Part shown: piece after piece, positions 8,333-17,940 of the stretch
Layout: every line of letters starts with the position of its first letter
How positions within the stretch are numbered: position 1 is the stretch's first letter
DNA from: Yponomeuta sedellus
Lineage: Eukaryota > Arthropoda > Insecta > Lepidoptera > Yponomeutidae
Assembly (NCBI GenBank): GCA_934045075.1
Contig: OW203730.1
Span: forward strand, 7,514,785 to 7,578,784
DNA: 64,000 bases
Reading direction: 5' to 3'
The notes under the pieces: generated by a model
Database searches by the model: none
What the model was told of the DNA's origin: nothing
Seen by the model: only the letters and a program-made list of their open reading frames with translations
Translations under genes and position numbers: made by a program

Positions 8333-9604
8333 CCAGGCCATTCAGAAAGTTTTGCGAAAAAAAGTTTTTATGTATAAGACACTGGCCACTTATAATTGTT
8401 TTGAAAACGTCGATTATTTAAAAGTAAAAATACTACTTTTCGATTTTCAAGTTTCGCTCCGCATTTTTTTGAGAGCCAATTCAAATTTTCTTGTCTCATT
8501 AAAAAATGGATCTGCATCGAGAACATTTTCGTGCTAAGATTGTTTACGATTTCAAATATGGCTTAAAACCTGATGATGAGATGATCGACTTAGAATTGTT
8601 TTTATGGATGAAGGACCTTCAAAAGCAACCATCTACCACTGGTATAGCCAGTTCAAACGCGGTCGTCTTACTTTGGGGGATGAACAAAGGAGTGGTCGTC
8701 CTACGACGGCTGTCACCGAAGAAAGTGTGCTGGCAGTAAAAAAAATAATTCAAGAAAACAGACGAATTACGTACGAAGAGATTCAGCATACACTGCAGAT
8801 TGATTCAGGAAGTGTTCACAAGATTTTGCACGAGCACCTTCGCGTAAGGAGAATACTATCCCGCTGGGTGCCGCACAACCTCACCGAAGCTCAGAAGCAA
8901 GCCCGTGTGGACTGGTGCCGTGATATGTTACAAAAAATTTACGGGGCGTTTATGACATTGTGACAGGTGACGAATCCTGGATTTATCAATATGATCCAGA
9001 AACAAAGCGTCAGTCGACAGTTTGGCTGTTTCAAAATGAACCAACGCCTACGAAAGTGAAGCAATCGAGGAGCGCAGGAAAAATGTTGATCGCCAGTTTC
9101 TTCAGTTTGACGGGGTACTTAATTTCAATTCTACTTCGACACCAAAGCAGCATCAACGCTGAATGGTATAGAATAAAATGCCTGCCAGAAGTTTTTTCTA
9201 AATTGAGCAACAAGCGACCGAACACCGGGCTCCGCGGGGTCCTTCTTCACCACGACAACGCGCCCGCGCACTCTGCGCTCAAAACGAGGGACTTCCTGAA
9301 CTCCACACCGGTCAGAGTCTTGGGACACCCTCCTTACAGTCCTGATTTGTCTCCGTGTGACTTCTTTTTATTTCCTAACATTAAAAATCAGCTCAAAGGG
9401 ATACAGTTTTCATCGCCAGAAGACGCGCTAGCAGCGTTTGAGAAGGCTGTGGAAGAAGTGTCTGTGGAGGACTGGAAAAAATGTTTTGAAAATTGGTTCA
9501 GACGCATGAAACTTTGTATAGAGGCTAGTCTTTGAAAAGATTTAATAAAAATATTTTTTTCATAGAAGTTAGTTTTTTAGTTTCTCAAAACTTTCTGAGT
9601 GTCC
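8333..9604 (+). mobile_element. mariner transposon 1 (about 1.27 kb)
   Basis: Terminal inverted repeats share 'cagaaagttttg' (8342-8353 on the left, complement 'caaaactttctga' at 9586-9598 on the right). Candidate TA target dinucleotides are at 8331-8332 and 9605-9606. The length is that of a complete mariner. It encodes a damaged D,D34D transposase. Confidence 0.85.
8506..9534 (+). pseudogene. mariner D,D34D transposase, two frameshifts
   Basis: A cut-and-paste DNA transposase that would act in the nucleus on the TIRs of its own element. The reading order is 'MDLHREHFRAKIVYDFKYGL' (from 8506, N-terminal DNA-binding region), a frame change near 8605 to 'SKATIYHWYSQFKRGRLTL' and 'SRWVPHNLTEAQKQARVDWC', then a second frame change near 8955 into the catalytic domain. 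The catalytic aspartates are in 'TGDESW' (codon 8969-8971), 'HHDNAPAH' (9254-9256) and 'LSPCDF' (9359-9361), with 34 residues between the last two. Apart from the frameshifts most of the roughly 345-residue protein is readable, so decay is moderate. It is close to the N-terminus of mariner 2. It is non-functional as it stands. Confidence 0.9.
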
Positions 9605-9606
9605 TA

Positions 9607-10170
9607 CGTTTATGTATATAAGAAGCATATACACGATCGCAGGGCGCAGATCTTCTCTCAGATTTCTTTTATAACCAAATTAAATACCTGAGTTTTTGTA
9701 AACACTTGCTAGCAGCGCTGCTTTGACCTATGAAAGAAATCAATAACCGCAAATGCTATTATATAAGTGGTTTAAAAGAGATAAGAAATTTGGGTCTAGC
9801 ATGACCATACTATGTCTTTCCGAGATAAGTCGCCCGAGCGCTCAATTTGGCAGCGACAAAAACGATTTAACTTACAGAAAACAATTTCGAGAGCGATAAT
9901 TTAATAAAAACCCTAACAACCTCATAATAACAGCTGTAATGACGAACAGTATTAAGGAGGGCCCAGCCCACGTTAGGCCCTCCGCTTTTCGGATAAATTA
10001 TATTTATCACAAGGTATGTTAAGGTCTGCAGACACCTTATCTGAAAACTTTGAGCCTGGCGTTTGGCTCAGCACCCGGTACACCAAAACAAGGCTCACAT
10101 TGTTGCAAGATGTAACTTCAATTTGAAATTGGAGAAGAAAAGAATGAAGAACAAACATTTATTATAGAAA
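9607..10170. other. Unassigned sequence with a small hairpin
   Basis: No gene recognised. A GC-rich stem 'ggagggcc'/'ggccctcc' (9956-9963/9976-9983) is present but has no supporting context. Confidence 0.4.
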
Positions 10171-10320
10171 AAGTGCACACGCCACATTAAAAAACAAAGG
10201 GGTGTCTTTAAAAGTAGAGCTAACCGGCATTTAACAGGTAAGCACGTAACATCGTAGGCCCCGTCTTCGTTAACCATCAGGCGTGACTGGGGTCAAGTGT
10301 AACCTGCCCTACTTAAAAAA
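10171..10320 (-). repeat. Interspersed repeat K, copy 1
   Basis: The minus strand matches 55397-55545 on the plus strand, sharing 'aagtaggacaggt'-like, 'gaccccagtcacgcctga' and 'cctgttaaatgccggttaac' words. The element type is unknown. Confidence 0.7.
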
Positions 10321-10621
10321 AAACAACTTAGTACATATTATTAATCATAACATTCTCAAAAAAGGAAGGAAAACGAAAGGTCACGGCGTGTCACTGCTGC
10401 TGTAAATGGCAACTGACTCAGCAATATGCTGATAGAAAAGCGCTGATTTTCAGTCAGTGCCAATTGGGAATTGGGTTCTCTTGCTTGTATTCCTATGGGG
10501 GGGACTCTACAATCAATCATACATCGGGCGCATATTCGGAATGAATGTAGAGCGTTAGTGGAAGCTGCCATATAGTCACTTCCCTCTGTCATGAAGACAC
10601 GGCGAAAAAGAAGACTTTGTA

Positions 10622-10662
10622 TGCTGATAAGATAAGATAACAATATTCTTTATTTTACTATT
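10622..10662 (-). repeat. LINE family M 3' tail fragment
   Basis: 'gataagataagataacaat' followed by 'attctttatt' is the reverse complement of the family M LINE end 'aataaagaatattcttatct'. Only the extreme 3' end is present. Confidence 0.6.
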
Positions 10663-10714
10663 ACTTGAATACTGATATTTTTTTCTTTATGATACAGTTA
10701 CTTATTAATCAGCT

Positions 10715-10965
10715 CAAGCGGTGGTCATGCGGTCGATAGAACGCTTGCCTCACTTTCGAGAGGTCGTGGGTTCGAATTCGGACAGGGACCAATGACTTTT
10801 TTTAAGTTACGTACATTTGAAAATCTGTCATAGCAATGCTTTTTTTAGAGACCCTTGCCCCAGCAGTGGGGACATACAAGGGTTGATATTGAATGCTTTT
10901 CAATAACTGTGAAGGAAAACTTGATTGTTGAGAGTGTAAAATTTTCAGGCACATTGCCAGATGAT
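10715..10965 (+). mobile_element. Family E tRNA SINE with nested 5S-SINE tail
   Basis: The tRNA-like head runs 'gcggtggtcatgcggtcgat' to B box 'gggttcgaattc', then the body 'aagttacgtacatttg'. The body is interrupted at 10844 and resumes 'aataactgtgaaggaaaac' after 10900. Confidence 0.75.
10844..10891 (+). mobile_element. 5S-SINE (family C), copy C15, tail only
   Basis: A 48-bp, extremely 5'-truncated copy: 'gacccttgccccagcagtg' through 'acatacaagggttgatat'. The target duplication 'aatgctttt' is perfect at 10835-10843 and 10892-10900. Confidence 0.8.
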
Positions 10966-11600
10966 TTTTGATTAATCCTGAGAATATTTTCAACTAACAC
11001 CTGTAGAACACTGCCGGCGTCCGTTTTTCCGAACGCATGTAATCCAAACCTCTTGAAAAGGCGTGTAAATAGGCTTCTTTTGGATAACATCGGTCCATCC
11101 TAGATAGACCTCATCTTCACCCTCGGGCTCGATAGAAGTCAAGAGTAAGCCCATTCGTTGTAAAAAATAACTAAATAAACTTTTTCTGTATGCAAGTGAC
11201 ATTTCAGAAAGAAAGTCCTTGTTCACCCACACCGCAGCCGGTCGTTTCTTTAACGCCTGCCGCTCGACAAAAATGGAGTTCCGTGGCCAATCGCGGCAAA
11301 CCATTGTGCTCTTGTACGGATGTTATTGGTTTTGAGAAATTGAACGATTTATGGACGTTTGCCCGTTGTTGGGAAATGCGGTCATACCTGTTGCCGTTTA
11401 CGAGGACAGCCGAGAGGAGGTTCTTAATTTTTCTTTGTGCTCAGTTGAGATTTTCCACGTAAAGTATGAGCATAGTCTTAATTAAATTCTTGAAATTACC
11501 AAATTATTTTTTTACGGGTGTGCTGTGAAATTATGCGTTGATGATGTATGAAATCTTAACCTCTAGGGAATTACATAAAATGTGTTCTAGATTACTGCTT
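10966..11600. other. Unassigned; one unrecognised minus-strand ORF
   Basis: A 104-codon minus-strand frame at 10990-11304 has a fairly protein-like composition ('WVNKDFLSEMSLAYRK'), but I recognise no family. Stops lie just upstream, so it could be a decayed retroelement fragment. No function is assigned. Confidence 0.35.
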
Positions 11601-11605
11601 AGTAT

Positions 11606-11915
11606 TATTAACATTAAAAAGTGAAAATTACTTTGCTATATTCCGCCAAAAATCCCACAAGCACCATGCGGTTAGTTAATGCACCACCCTCCCACTTTTT
11701 CAAGCAGAAGCAAGACACGAACACACCACCATCGACACCAATACTTGTGTGAGAAAACACGCGACGCGCTTCGCCTCTAACACGAGGCATCCTCAGGCTC
11801 CCAAGTGCAAGTGACCGTCACCGCAAAAATGTGTGGGATTTTTGGCGGAATTTAGCAAAGTAATTTTAACTTTTTAATGCTATTATGGATTTCCGCAAAG
11901 TCACGCCTGATTCTA
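11606..11915 (-). mobile_element. Foldback repeat family I, copy 1
   Basis: Inverted termini of about 47 bp: 'tattccgccaaaaatcccac' at 11639-11658 pairs with 'tgggatttttggcggaattt' near 11830. The inside holds the same core as 51601-51700, read on the minus strand ('gcctgaggatgcctcgtg', then 'gaggcgaagcgcgtc'). Compared with copy 2, the GAAA tetranucleotide is mutated to GAAG. Confidence 0.75.
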
Positions 11916-12054
11916 AACAATATAGTATTATTGTTGTATCATAAACATCATAAACATATTTTCACTCGAACTTTGACTTTTCATTGACAACCGAAAACAT
12001 TTGCATGACATAATTATCACGATATTTACCGTGAGAAAGAGTTCTTAAACATAG

Positions 12055-12120
12055 CATAACCTCACGCCTTTATCCCAGAGGAGTAGACAGAGACCAGCAT
12101 ATGCCACTTGACACGATCCT
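12055..12120 (-). repeat. Interspersed repeat X fragment
   Basis: 'cacgcctttatcccagagga' then 'agagaccag' and 'gccacttgacacgatcc'. Relatives are at 23660-23722, 24108-24172, 36448-36512 and 63860-63918. It is a small lepidopteran-type repeat of unknown class. Confidence 0.6.
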
Positions 12121-12645
12121 TAAATTATTATAATAATCTTTCATATCCGGTGTAGATATCTATAAGTAAGCAGCTATCTAGTCAATGGCTACGGATCAAA
12201 TTACACGTACATTCACTGCGATAACTGCGGCCCAAAAGCTCCGATAACCCTGGAGAAACCTGCGGGACCCTCAGCAATAAATCTTTCCTACGTTCGTTAA
12301 GAGCAAAAATTTCATCGCTTCCTTGAATTATTAACTTCGGTCCGGTATTTGGGTCGGTTTCATCAATCAAACTTATGTGGCTCGTTTACGTATGCAGATA
12401 TTCGTAACTTATTACGGGTTTGCTATAAAATACGTTGTAAATGAAATGTAGAGACTACTTGAAAATGCCTATATTCATGGATTAAAGTAGTTCTTGCCAA
12501 GCTCTTAAACTTTTAACATTATCACTTCTGAGAGGAAGTCTGGTTATCTTCAGTATAACAACATGGGGACCAGGCACAATCATTATATTTTTTTATGACG
12601 ATAAAGTTTTTTGTATTGTATTGCATTGCAACACAGAGCTATGAT
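12121..12645. other. Unassigned sequence
   Basis: Nothing recognised; a 62-codon open frame at 12182-12370 has no known domain. Confidence 0.5.
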
Positions 12646-12812
12646 CTTCGTTCTAATAAAAGTTATAGTCTTTAATACATAGTTAATACATAGATAACAT
12701 CCAAGACCCGAGACTAGAAAAATTATTTTCCTAGTTTGACCCGGCCGGGGATCGAACCCGAGACCTTCGGTTTTACAGTCAGCGTGCCAACCGCTGCGCC
12801 ACCAAGGCCGTC
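12646..12812 (-). mobile_element. Family F tRNA-derived SINE, copy 1
   Basis: On the minus strand it starts 'gacggccttggtggcgcagc', passes 'gactgtaaaaccga' (a GTA triplet in the anticodon position, Tyr-like) and B box 'gggttcgatcc', then a body with 'cgggtcttggatgttatcta'. It is 3'-truncated. Confidence 0.75.
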
Positions 12813-12825
12813 AAATTACATTTGC

Positions 12826-13220
12826 CTTTGCATCTACGTAATGAGATGATTTATACAGCCTCCAGTGGCATCTTCACTCACACTAGATGGGTGAAGGGAC
12901 CACTCGGTTGCTGTAGTGCTTGGGACGTGGTTTTAGCTGGTGTAGGCTTGCCCAGCACCTACATCCTGACAGCTTAGTCGGCCTAGCCCACAGGAAAGAC
13001 TAGTCAATGCCTGCGCAGCCCACCAAGCCGCGGGTTTCCTCACGATGTTTTCCTTCACCGCTACCACCACCGTGTGGTATTGCGACTGTTAGTTCGCAAA
13101 TGTAGCTAACTTTGAAATTAAACAAAGTCTTTGATACATGCCCGCACTAAAGATCGAACCTGGGTCTCTCGCTTGCGAGTCTATTGTTCTAACCACTGAG
13201 CTATTCGTACCACCGCTTCA
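12826..13220 (-). mobile_element. Family E (subfamily a) tRNA SINE, near full length
   Basis: On the minus strand the tRNA-like head with B box 'caggttcgatc' is followed by 'catgtatcaaagactttg', 'gtgaaggaaaacatcgtgag' and 'taggccgactaagctgtcag', ending 'aaatcatctcattacgtaga'. The closest relative in the window is 22250-22650 on the plus strand. Confidence 0.8.
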
Positions 13221-13231
13221 AAACCAATAAT

Positions 13232-13447
13232 TAATAATAAATAATAATAATAAATAAATATTCATGGACATATTACACAGGTCTCGTTAGCCCCATACTA
13301 AGTACAACTAAATGACTTGTGCTAAAGGTGCTGGCTCGACGATAGATTTAATACAATAAATACATAGATAGCAACCAAGACCCGAGACAAACTAGAAAAG
13401 TTCGTTTCCTAGTTTGACCCGGCCGGGGATCGAACCCGAGACCTTCC
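13232..13447 (-). mobile_element. Family F tRNA-derived SINE, copy 2
   Basis: Minus-strand B box 'gggttcgatccc' and 'ggccgggtcaaactagg' followed by the body up to 'taataaataaatattcatg'. The tRNA head is cut at 13447, where 'gaccttcc' joins unrelated sequence. It is longer in the 3' direction than copy 1. Confidence 0.7.
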
Positions 13448-13742
13448 AAGACCCAAATAATTGCTATTTAAAAAGACGTACCGCCTCCGTGTATCGGAAG
13501 TTCGGCATCTGCTGTATGCGTGTAAGGTTCTAACCTCTTTGCGACCCGCTGCGTCGATTGGTAATAACTCGATGTGGTTGCTACAAATTAGATGTGAAGG
13601 GATTTCAACTTTCGTGAGCCGCTGGTTTAGCTTGATGGTACAATTTATTGATGATGTCGAAATTTAATGATGGTTCACGTGATTACAAGTGTACCGTAAA
13701 TGAAAATTTAATTTGGAGATGGACACGATTGGTAATTGAAGG
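13448..13742. other. Unassigned sequence
   Basis: Contains a 68-codon open frame (13461-13667) with no recognised domain. Confidence 0.4.
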
Positions 13743-13754
13743 AAAACGACCAAA

Positions 13755-15285
13755 TGTAAAACCTAGCTGGAAAGTGGGTACTCGGGGCTATAAGTGATGC
13801 AAATTACTTCATTACACTATTTTTATTTTTAATGCACTAACCCGTGCTAAGGAACAAATTTAAAAACCTATTTAGAGGCTAAAAATTTCACCCATGCCGG
13901 GATTCGAACCCGCAACCTCTGGCTATCCGTACCAGCGCTCTACCAATTGAGCCAATGGGCGACTCACGGCATCAGTGAAATTTCGAACCTCTTTACAATA
14001 TTCTCTGTATTACGTACAGGCAGCGACATCTGACTTAAGCAAATTGCATTACTTACAGCCCCGACTACCTACTTTGCAGTTAGGTTTTAACATCGGAACG
14101 ATATCACTGTACCCACATGATTACACTATTTTTATTTTTAATGCACTAACCCGTGCTAAGGAACAAATTTAAAAACCTATTTAGAGGCTAAAAATTTCAC
14201 CCATGCCGGGATTCGAACCCGCAACCTCTGGCTATCCGTACCAGCGCTCTACCAATTGAGCCAATGGGCGACTCACGGCATCAGTGAAATTTCGAACCTC
14301 TTTACAATATTCTCTGTATTACGTACAGGCAGCGACATCTGACTTAAGCAAATTGCATTACTTACAGCCCCGACTACCTACTTTGCAGTTAGGTTTTAAC
14401 ATCGGCTGGTACGGATAGCCAGAGGTTGCGGGTTCGAATCCCGGCATGGGTGAAATTTTTAGCCTCTAAATAGGTTTTTAAATTTGTTCCTTAGCACGGG
14501 TTAGTGCATTAAAAATAAAAATAGCGTAATCATGTGGGTACAGTGATATCGTTCCGATGTTAAAACCTAACTGCAAAGTAGGTAGTCGGGGCTGTAAGTA
14601 ATGCAATTTGCTTAAGTCAGATGTCGCTGCCTGTACGTAATACAGAGAATATTGTAAAGAGGTTCGAAATTTCACTGATGCCGTGAGTCGCCCATTGGCT
14701 CAATTGGTAGAGCGCTGGTACGGATAGCCAGAGGTTGCGGGTTCGAATCCCGGCATGGGTGAAATTTTTAGCCTCTAAATAGGTTTTTAAATTTGTTCCT
14801 TAGCACGGGTTAGTGCATTAAAAATAAAAATAGTGTAATCATGTGGGTACAGTGATATCGTTCCGATGTTAAAACCTAACTGCAAAGTAGGTAGTCGGGG
14901 CTGTAAGTAATGCAATTTGCTTAAGTCAGATGTCGCTGCCTGTACGTAATACAGAGAATATTGTAAAGAGGTTCGAAATTTCACTGATGCCGTGAGTCGC
15001 CCATTGGCTCAATTGGTAGAGCGCTGGTACGGATAGCCAGAGGTTGCGGGTTCGAATCCCGGCATGGGTGAAATTTTTAGCCTCTAAATAGGTTTTCAAA
15101 TTACTTCAGCCAGATGTAGCTGCCTGTACGTAATACAGAGAGTATTGTAAAGAGGTTCGAAATTTCACTGATGCCGGTGAGTCACCCATTAGCTCAGTTG
15201 GAAAGACCGCTGGCGCGGATAGAGAGAGGTCGCGGGTTCGAATCCCGGCATGGGTGGCATTTTTAGCCTCTAAATAGGTTTTTAA
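13755..15285 (+). mobile_element. Family T SINE, copy T5, host of nested T6
   Basis: An older simple copy: 'gtaaaacctagctgg' to 'ataagtgatgcaaattactt', interrupted at 13811, resuming at 15109 and ending 'taaataggttttt'. Outer duplications are 'aaaacgaccaaa' (13743-13754) and 'aaaacgacaaa' (15286-15296). Its tRNA-like domain is more diverged ('aaagaccgctggcgcgg') than that of the nested copy, as expected for the older insertion. Confidence 0.85.
13812..15096 (-). mobile_element. Nested family T array, copy T6 (1.29 kb)
   Basis: Perfect 'caaattacttca' duplications at 13800-13811 and 15097-15108. The insert consists of two reverse-oriented units (13812-14121; 14122-14405) joined to a forward partial unit and two forward units (14406-14523; 14524-14832; 14833-15096). 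The repeat period is 309-310 bp. The units differ by only a few bases, and each reads through the (aaaaat)n tail into the next. It is both a tandem array and a large inverted repeat, inserted as one event. Confidence 0.9.
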
Positions 15286-15296
15286 AAAACGACAAA

Positions 15297-15617
15297 ATTC
15301 TTGACAAAAAGGACGGCAGTGGATCTATGTATTTCCACTGCCGTCCTCACTCACTCATTTGGATATTAGTTGGTCCGTCTAAAATACCCAATTATTGTTT
15401 CACAAGTTTTTGTTCTATGTAAATAACGTTGTATGCTGTCTGTTTTAAACTTTATTTCATACTGAGTTAAAGTAGTATTTAATAAATTCATTTATTATAC
15501 CTACTTTATTGCGCACGATACATTTAACGAGAGAAATAACAAGTTTATAAAAAATATTTTTATAGTGAAATAAGTTGCTCATATCAGAAACGCCAAAAAC
15601 CAAAACCGAATGCGAAC
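15297..15617. other. Unassigned sequence with short inverted word
   Basis: 'ggacggcagtggat' at 15310 and 'ccactgccgtcc' at 15333 form a short hairpin. Otherwise nothing is recognised. Confidence 0.4.
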
Positions 15618-15659
15618 ACACACACAGACACACACACACACACACACATACACACACAA
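15618..15659. repeat. (CA)n microsatellite
   Basis: An interrupted CA run with 'caga' and 'cata' variants. Confidence 0.9.
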
Positions 15660-15703
15660 ATTGTATGTTAATTTATTCTAACATAATTCTTTCAACCACT
15701 TTA

Positions 15704-15815
15704 TCTATAATATAAAAATGAATCGCTGAATGTGTTGGTAAGCGCAAATCTCGAGTGCAACTGAACCGATTTCGCTAGTTCTTTTTTTATTTATAATATT
15801 CCTTGAAAGTTTTAA
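15704..15815 (+). mobile_element. Helitron fragment (5' part)
   Basis: Begins 'tctataatataaaaatgaat', then 'gtgttggtaagcgcaaatct' and 'gaaccgatttcgct', matching the complete copy at 63404-63577. The 3' hairpin and CTAG end are missing. Confidence 0.75.
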
Positions 15816-15956
15816 AAACTAGTAGGGAGTAAGAGCTATCTTAAAGATTTTTGTTTGAAAACTAATTTAAATTTAGGTTTTACAATATTAGGTAGAAAAA
15901 ACTGCAGAAATTAGAGACTGGTAGTCGGTGCATAATTATATTTGAAATATTGAAAT
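15816..15956. other. Unassigned sequence
   Basis: No feature recognised. Confidence 0.4.
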
Positions 15957-15968
15957 TAGGAATTCAAA

Positions 15969-16615
15969 TTTAAAAACCTATTTAGAGGCTAAAAATTTCA
16001 CCCATGCCGGGATTCGAACCCGCAACCTCTGGCTATCCGTACCAGCGCTCTACCAATTGAGCCAATGGGCGACTCACGGCATCAGTGAAATTTCGAACCT
16101 CTTTACAATATTCTCTGTATTACGTACAGGCAGCGACATCTGACTTAAGCAAATTGCATTACTTACAGCCCCGACTACCTACTTTGCAGTTAGGTTTTAA
16201 CATCGGAACGATATCACTGTACCCACATGATTACACTATTTTTATTTTTAATGCACTAACCCGTGCTAAGGAACAAATTTAAAAACCTATTTAGAGGCTA
16301 AAAATTTAATCATGTGGGTACAGTGATATCGTTCCGATGTTAAACCCTAACTGCAAAGTAGGTAGTCGGGGCTGTAAGTAATGCAATTTGTTTAAGTCAG
16401 ATGTCGCTGCCTGTACGTAATACAGAGAATATTGTAAAGAGGTTCGAAATTTCACTGATGCCGTGAGTCGCCCATTGGCTCAATTGGTAGAGCGCTGGTA
16501 CGGATAGCCCCAGGTTGCGGGTTCGAATCCCGGCATGGGTGAAATTTTTAGCCTCTAAATAGGTTTTTAAATTTGTTCCTTAGCACGGGTTAGTGCATTA
16601 AAAATAAAAATAGTG
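15969..16615 (+). mobile_element. Family T SINE, copy T7 (inverted dimer)
   Basis: Perfect 'taggaattcaaa' at 15957-15968 and 16616-16627. A reverse unit plus read-through tail (15969-16305) is joined to a forward unit (about 16306-16615). The units are nearly identical to those of T6, including the 'gctggtacggatag' variant, so T6 and T7 belong to one young subfamily. Confidence 0.9.
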
Positions 16616-16639
16616 TAGGAATTCAAAGTAAGAAACTTA

Positions 16640-16800
16640 TGTTGTACATTTGTGAAGTTACAGTAGCAATACAACTCGATATGGGGGAAGGTGAACTTCG
16701 ATAGGAAACCTGAATGTCTGCGATGTTCACGCTTGAAATTGAAATAGCTGATCCTCGGTGGGCACTCGTCCAGTAAAGATACCATCTCTCATATTTATTT
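16640..16800 (+). mobile_element. Family E SINE, diverged copy
   Basis: 'aggaaacctgaatgtctg', 'cttgaaattgaaat' and 'ctcggtgggcactcg' match the family E middle. Neither end is intact. Confidence 0.6.
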
Positions 16801-17000
16801 ATTTTTTCATTTAACATTTACATACAGGCACATACATTGCTTCTGGCCCCACACTAGGATACCCTGTGTCGTGGGAACTAGAAACAACGACATCACAAAC
16901 ATGTAAACATCCAAGACAGGTTTTTTTTTCTTCCCAGCCGGGATTCGAACCCGGGACCTCTTGCATAGTAGGCAGCCGCTACGTCACAGAGGTCGTATTA
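16801..17000 (-). mobile_element. Family G tRNA-derived SINE, copy 3
   Basis: On the minus strand, 'gacctctgtgacgtagcggc' and B box 'gggttcgaatccc' form a tRNA-like head. The body 'cacgacacagggtatcctag' and the tail 'tgcctgtatgtaaatg' follow. The copy at 24565-24914 gives the same arrangement. Confidence 0.8.
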
Positions 17001-17373
17001 ATAATTATCATATTCATATTATCATATTATCTCCTAAAAAGCCCCATGCCCTTCAGAGCGGCGAATATAGGCAGCTTATGCGAATAAAAACGTTGACGCC
17101 TATTTGAGCCTGTTTGTCTCGATTCCTGGCATCCCGTTCCAAAATTACAATATGGCCAAGGATTAGCTGGAAATAAGCTGGAAATAACTTTACCGTAAAT
17201 AAAGTCACTGTCCAGTTGCCCGGCCTATGTTATATGGTCTAGCACGTGTGAGGTGGGCCGCTACTTGGTGGCCCGCGAATAAAACGATCCAGAAAGTTCA
17301 AATAGACCCTGAAATCAGTGTTGTACGTGAAAATTGACAACGAGTCTCAGGCTCATATTTCATTAGATAGACA
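17001..17373. other. Unassigned sequence
   Basis: No gene or repeat family recognised. Confidence 0.5.
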
Positions 17374-17705
17374 GAGTGATTGGAGTCAATCACTTGAGTT
17401 AAGCAACAACAGGCGCGGTCAGGTGCAGGATGGGTGACCGTCCCGTGGCTACCACTAGTGGCATTTTTCCGAGCGCTTCCGTGCTTCGCAAGGCACGTTA
17501 AGCCGTTGGTACCGGCTGTCATGTAATGGCAGTCGTGTCAGAGGCCTTATGGGCGGCTTGATAACTTCTGACAGTAAGGCCCGCCACTGTCTTACAATCC
17601 TCCACCAACCCGGACTTGGCCCCCGTGGTGGAGTGTGGCTTAACCTTCCTGCGATGAAAAGACCCGTGCCCCCAGCAGTGGGGACATACAAGGGTTGATA
17701 TTGAG
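17374..17705 (+). mobile_element. 5S-SINE (family C), copy C2
   Basis: Sense copy: 5S-like A-box region 'gagttaagcaacaacaggcg', C-box region 'caggatgggtgaccg', then the body ('gcttcgcaaggcacgttaag', 'acttctgacagtaaggcccg') and the tail 'agcagtggggacatacaagg'. The first ~30 bp of the head are missing. Confidence 0.85.
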
Positions 17706-17732
17706 ATAGAGAACACTTTATCACATCACACT

Positions 17733-17939
17733 TCAAACTAATATTATAAAGCCGAAAGTTTGTGAGTGTGTATGTTTGTTACTTCTTCACGTCTAAACGG
17801 CTGGAGCCATTTCAATAAATTTGGTATTGAGTTAGTTGACACGCTGGATTAATACATAGGCTACGTTTTACTGCAGGAAAACATCTTATTTCCATGAAAA
17901 AATGGATAAACCGCGGGTAACACCGCGGGGCACAGCTAG
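17733..17939 (+). mobile_element. Non-autonomous Helitron
   Basis: Starts 'tcaaactaatattataaagc' and 'gaaagtttgtgagtgtgtat', and ends with the stem-loop ccgcgggtaacaccgcgg followed by CTAG at 17936-17939 and a host T. The 5'-TC and 3'-CTRR ends with a subterminal hairpin are the Helitron signature. The family is widespread in Lepidoptera. Confidence 0.9.
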
Positions 17940-17940
17940 T

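Noticed and set aside
9956..9983. GC-rich hairpin followed by Ts, resembling a bacterial terminator
   Set aside because: The window is eukaryotic and there is no transcription unit ending there.
10990..11304. 104-codon minus-strand frame as a host exon
   Set aside because: Composition is protein-like, but there is no recognised domain, no splice sites supporting it and stops just upstream. Kept only as an unassigned note.
11606..11915. Functional hammerhead in foldback copy 1
   Set aside because: GAAA is GAAG in this copy and the upstream stem strand is lost, so it could not work even if copy 2 does.
13975..16282. Four nearly identical 65-codon frames (13975-14172, 14478-14675, 14787-14984, 16085-16282)
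   Set aside because: They are the same stretch of the family T SINE read on the antisense strand. Identity reflects the repeat, not a gene family.
13812..16615. Regularly spaced direct repeats as a CRISPR or satellite array
   Set aside because: The units are about 310 bp with tRNA-like domains and target duplications. They are retroposon multimers.
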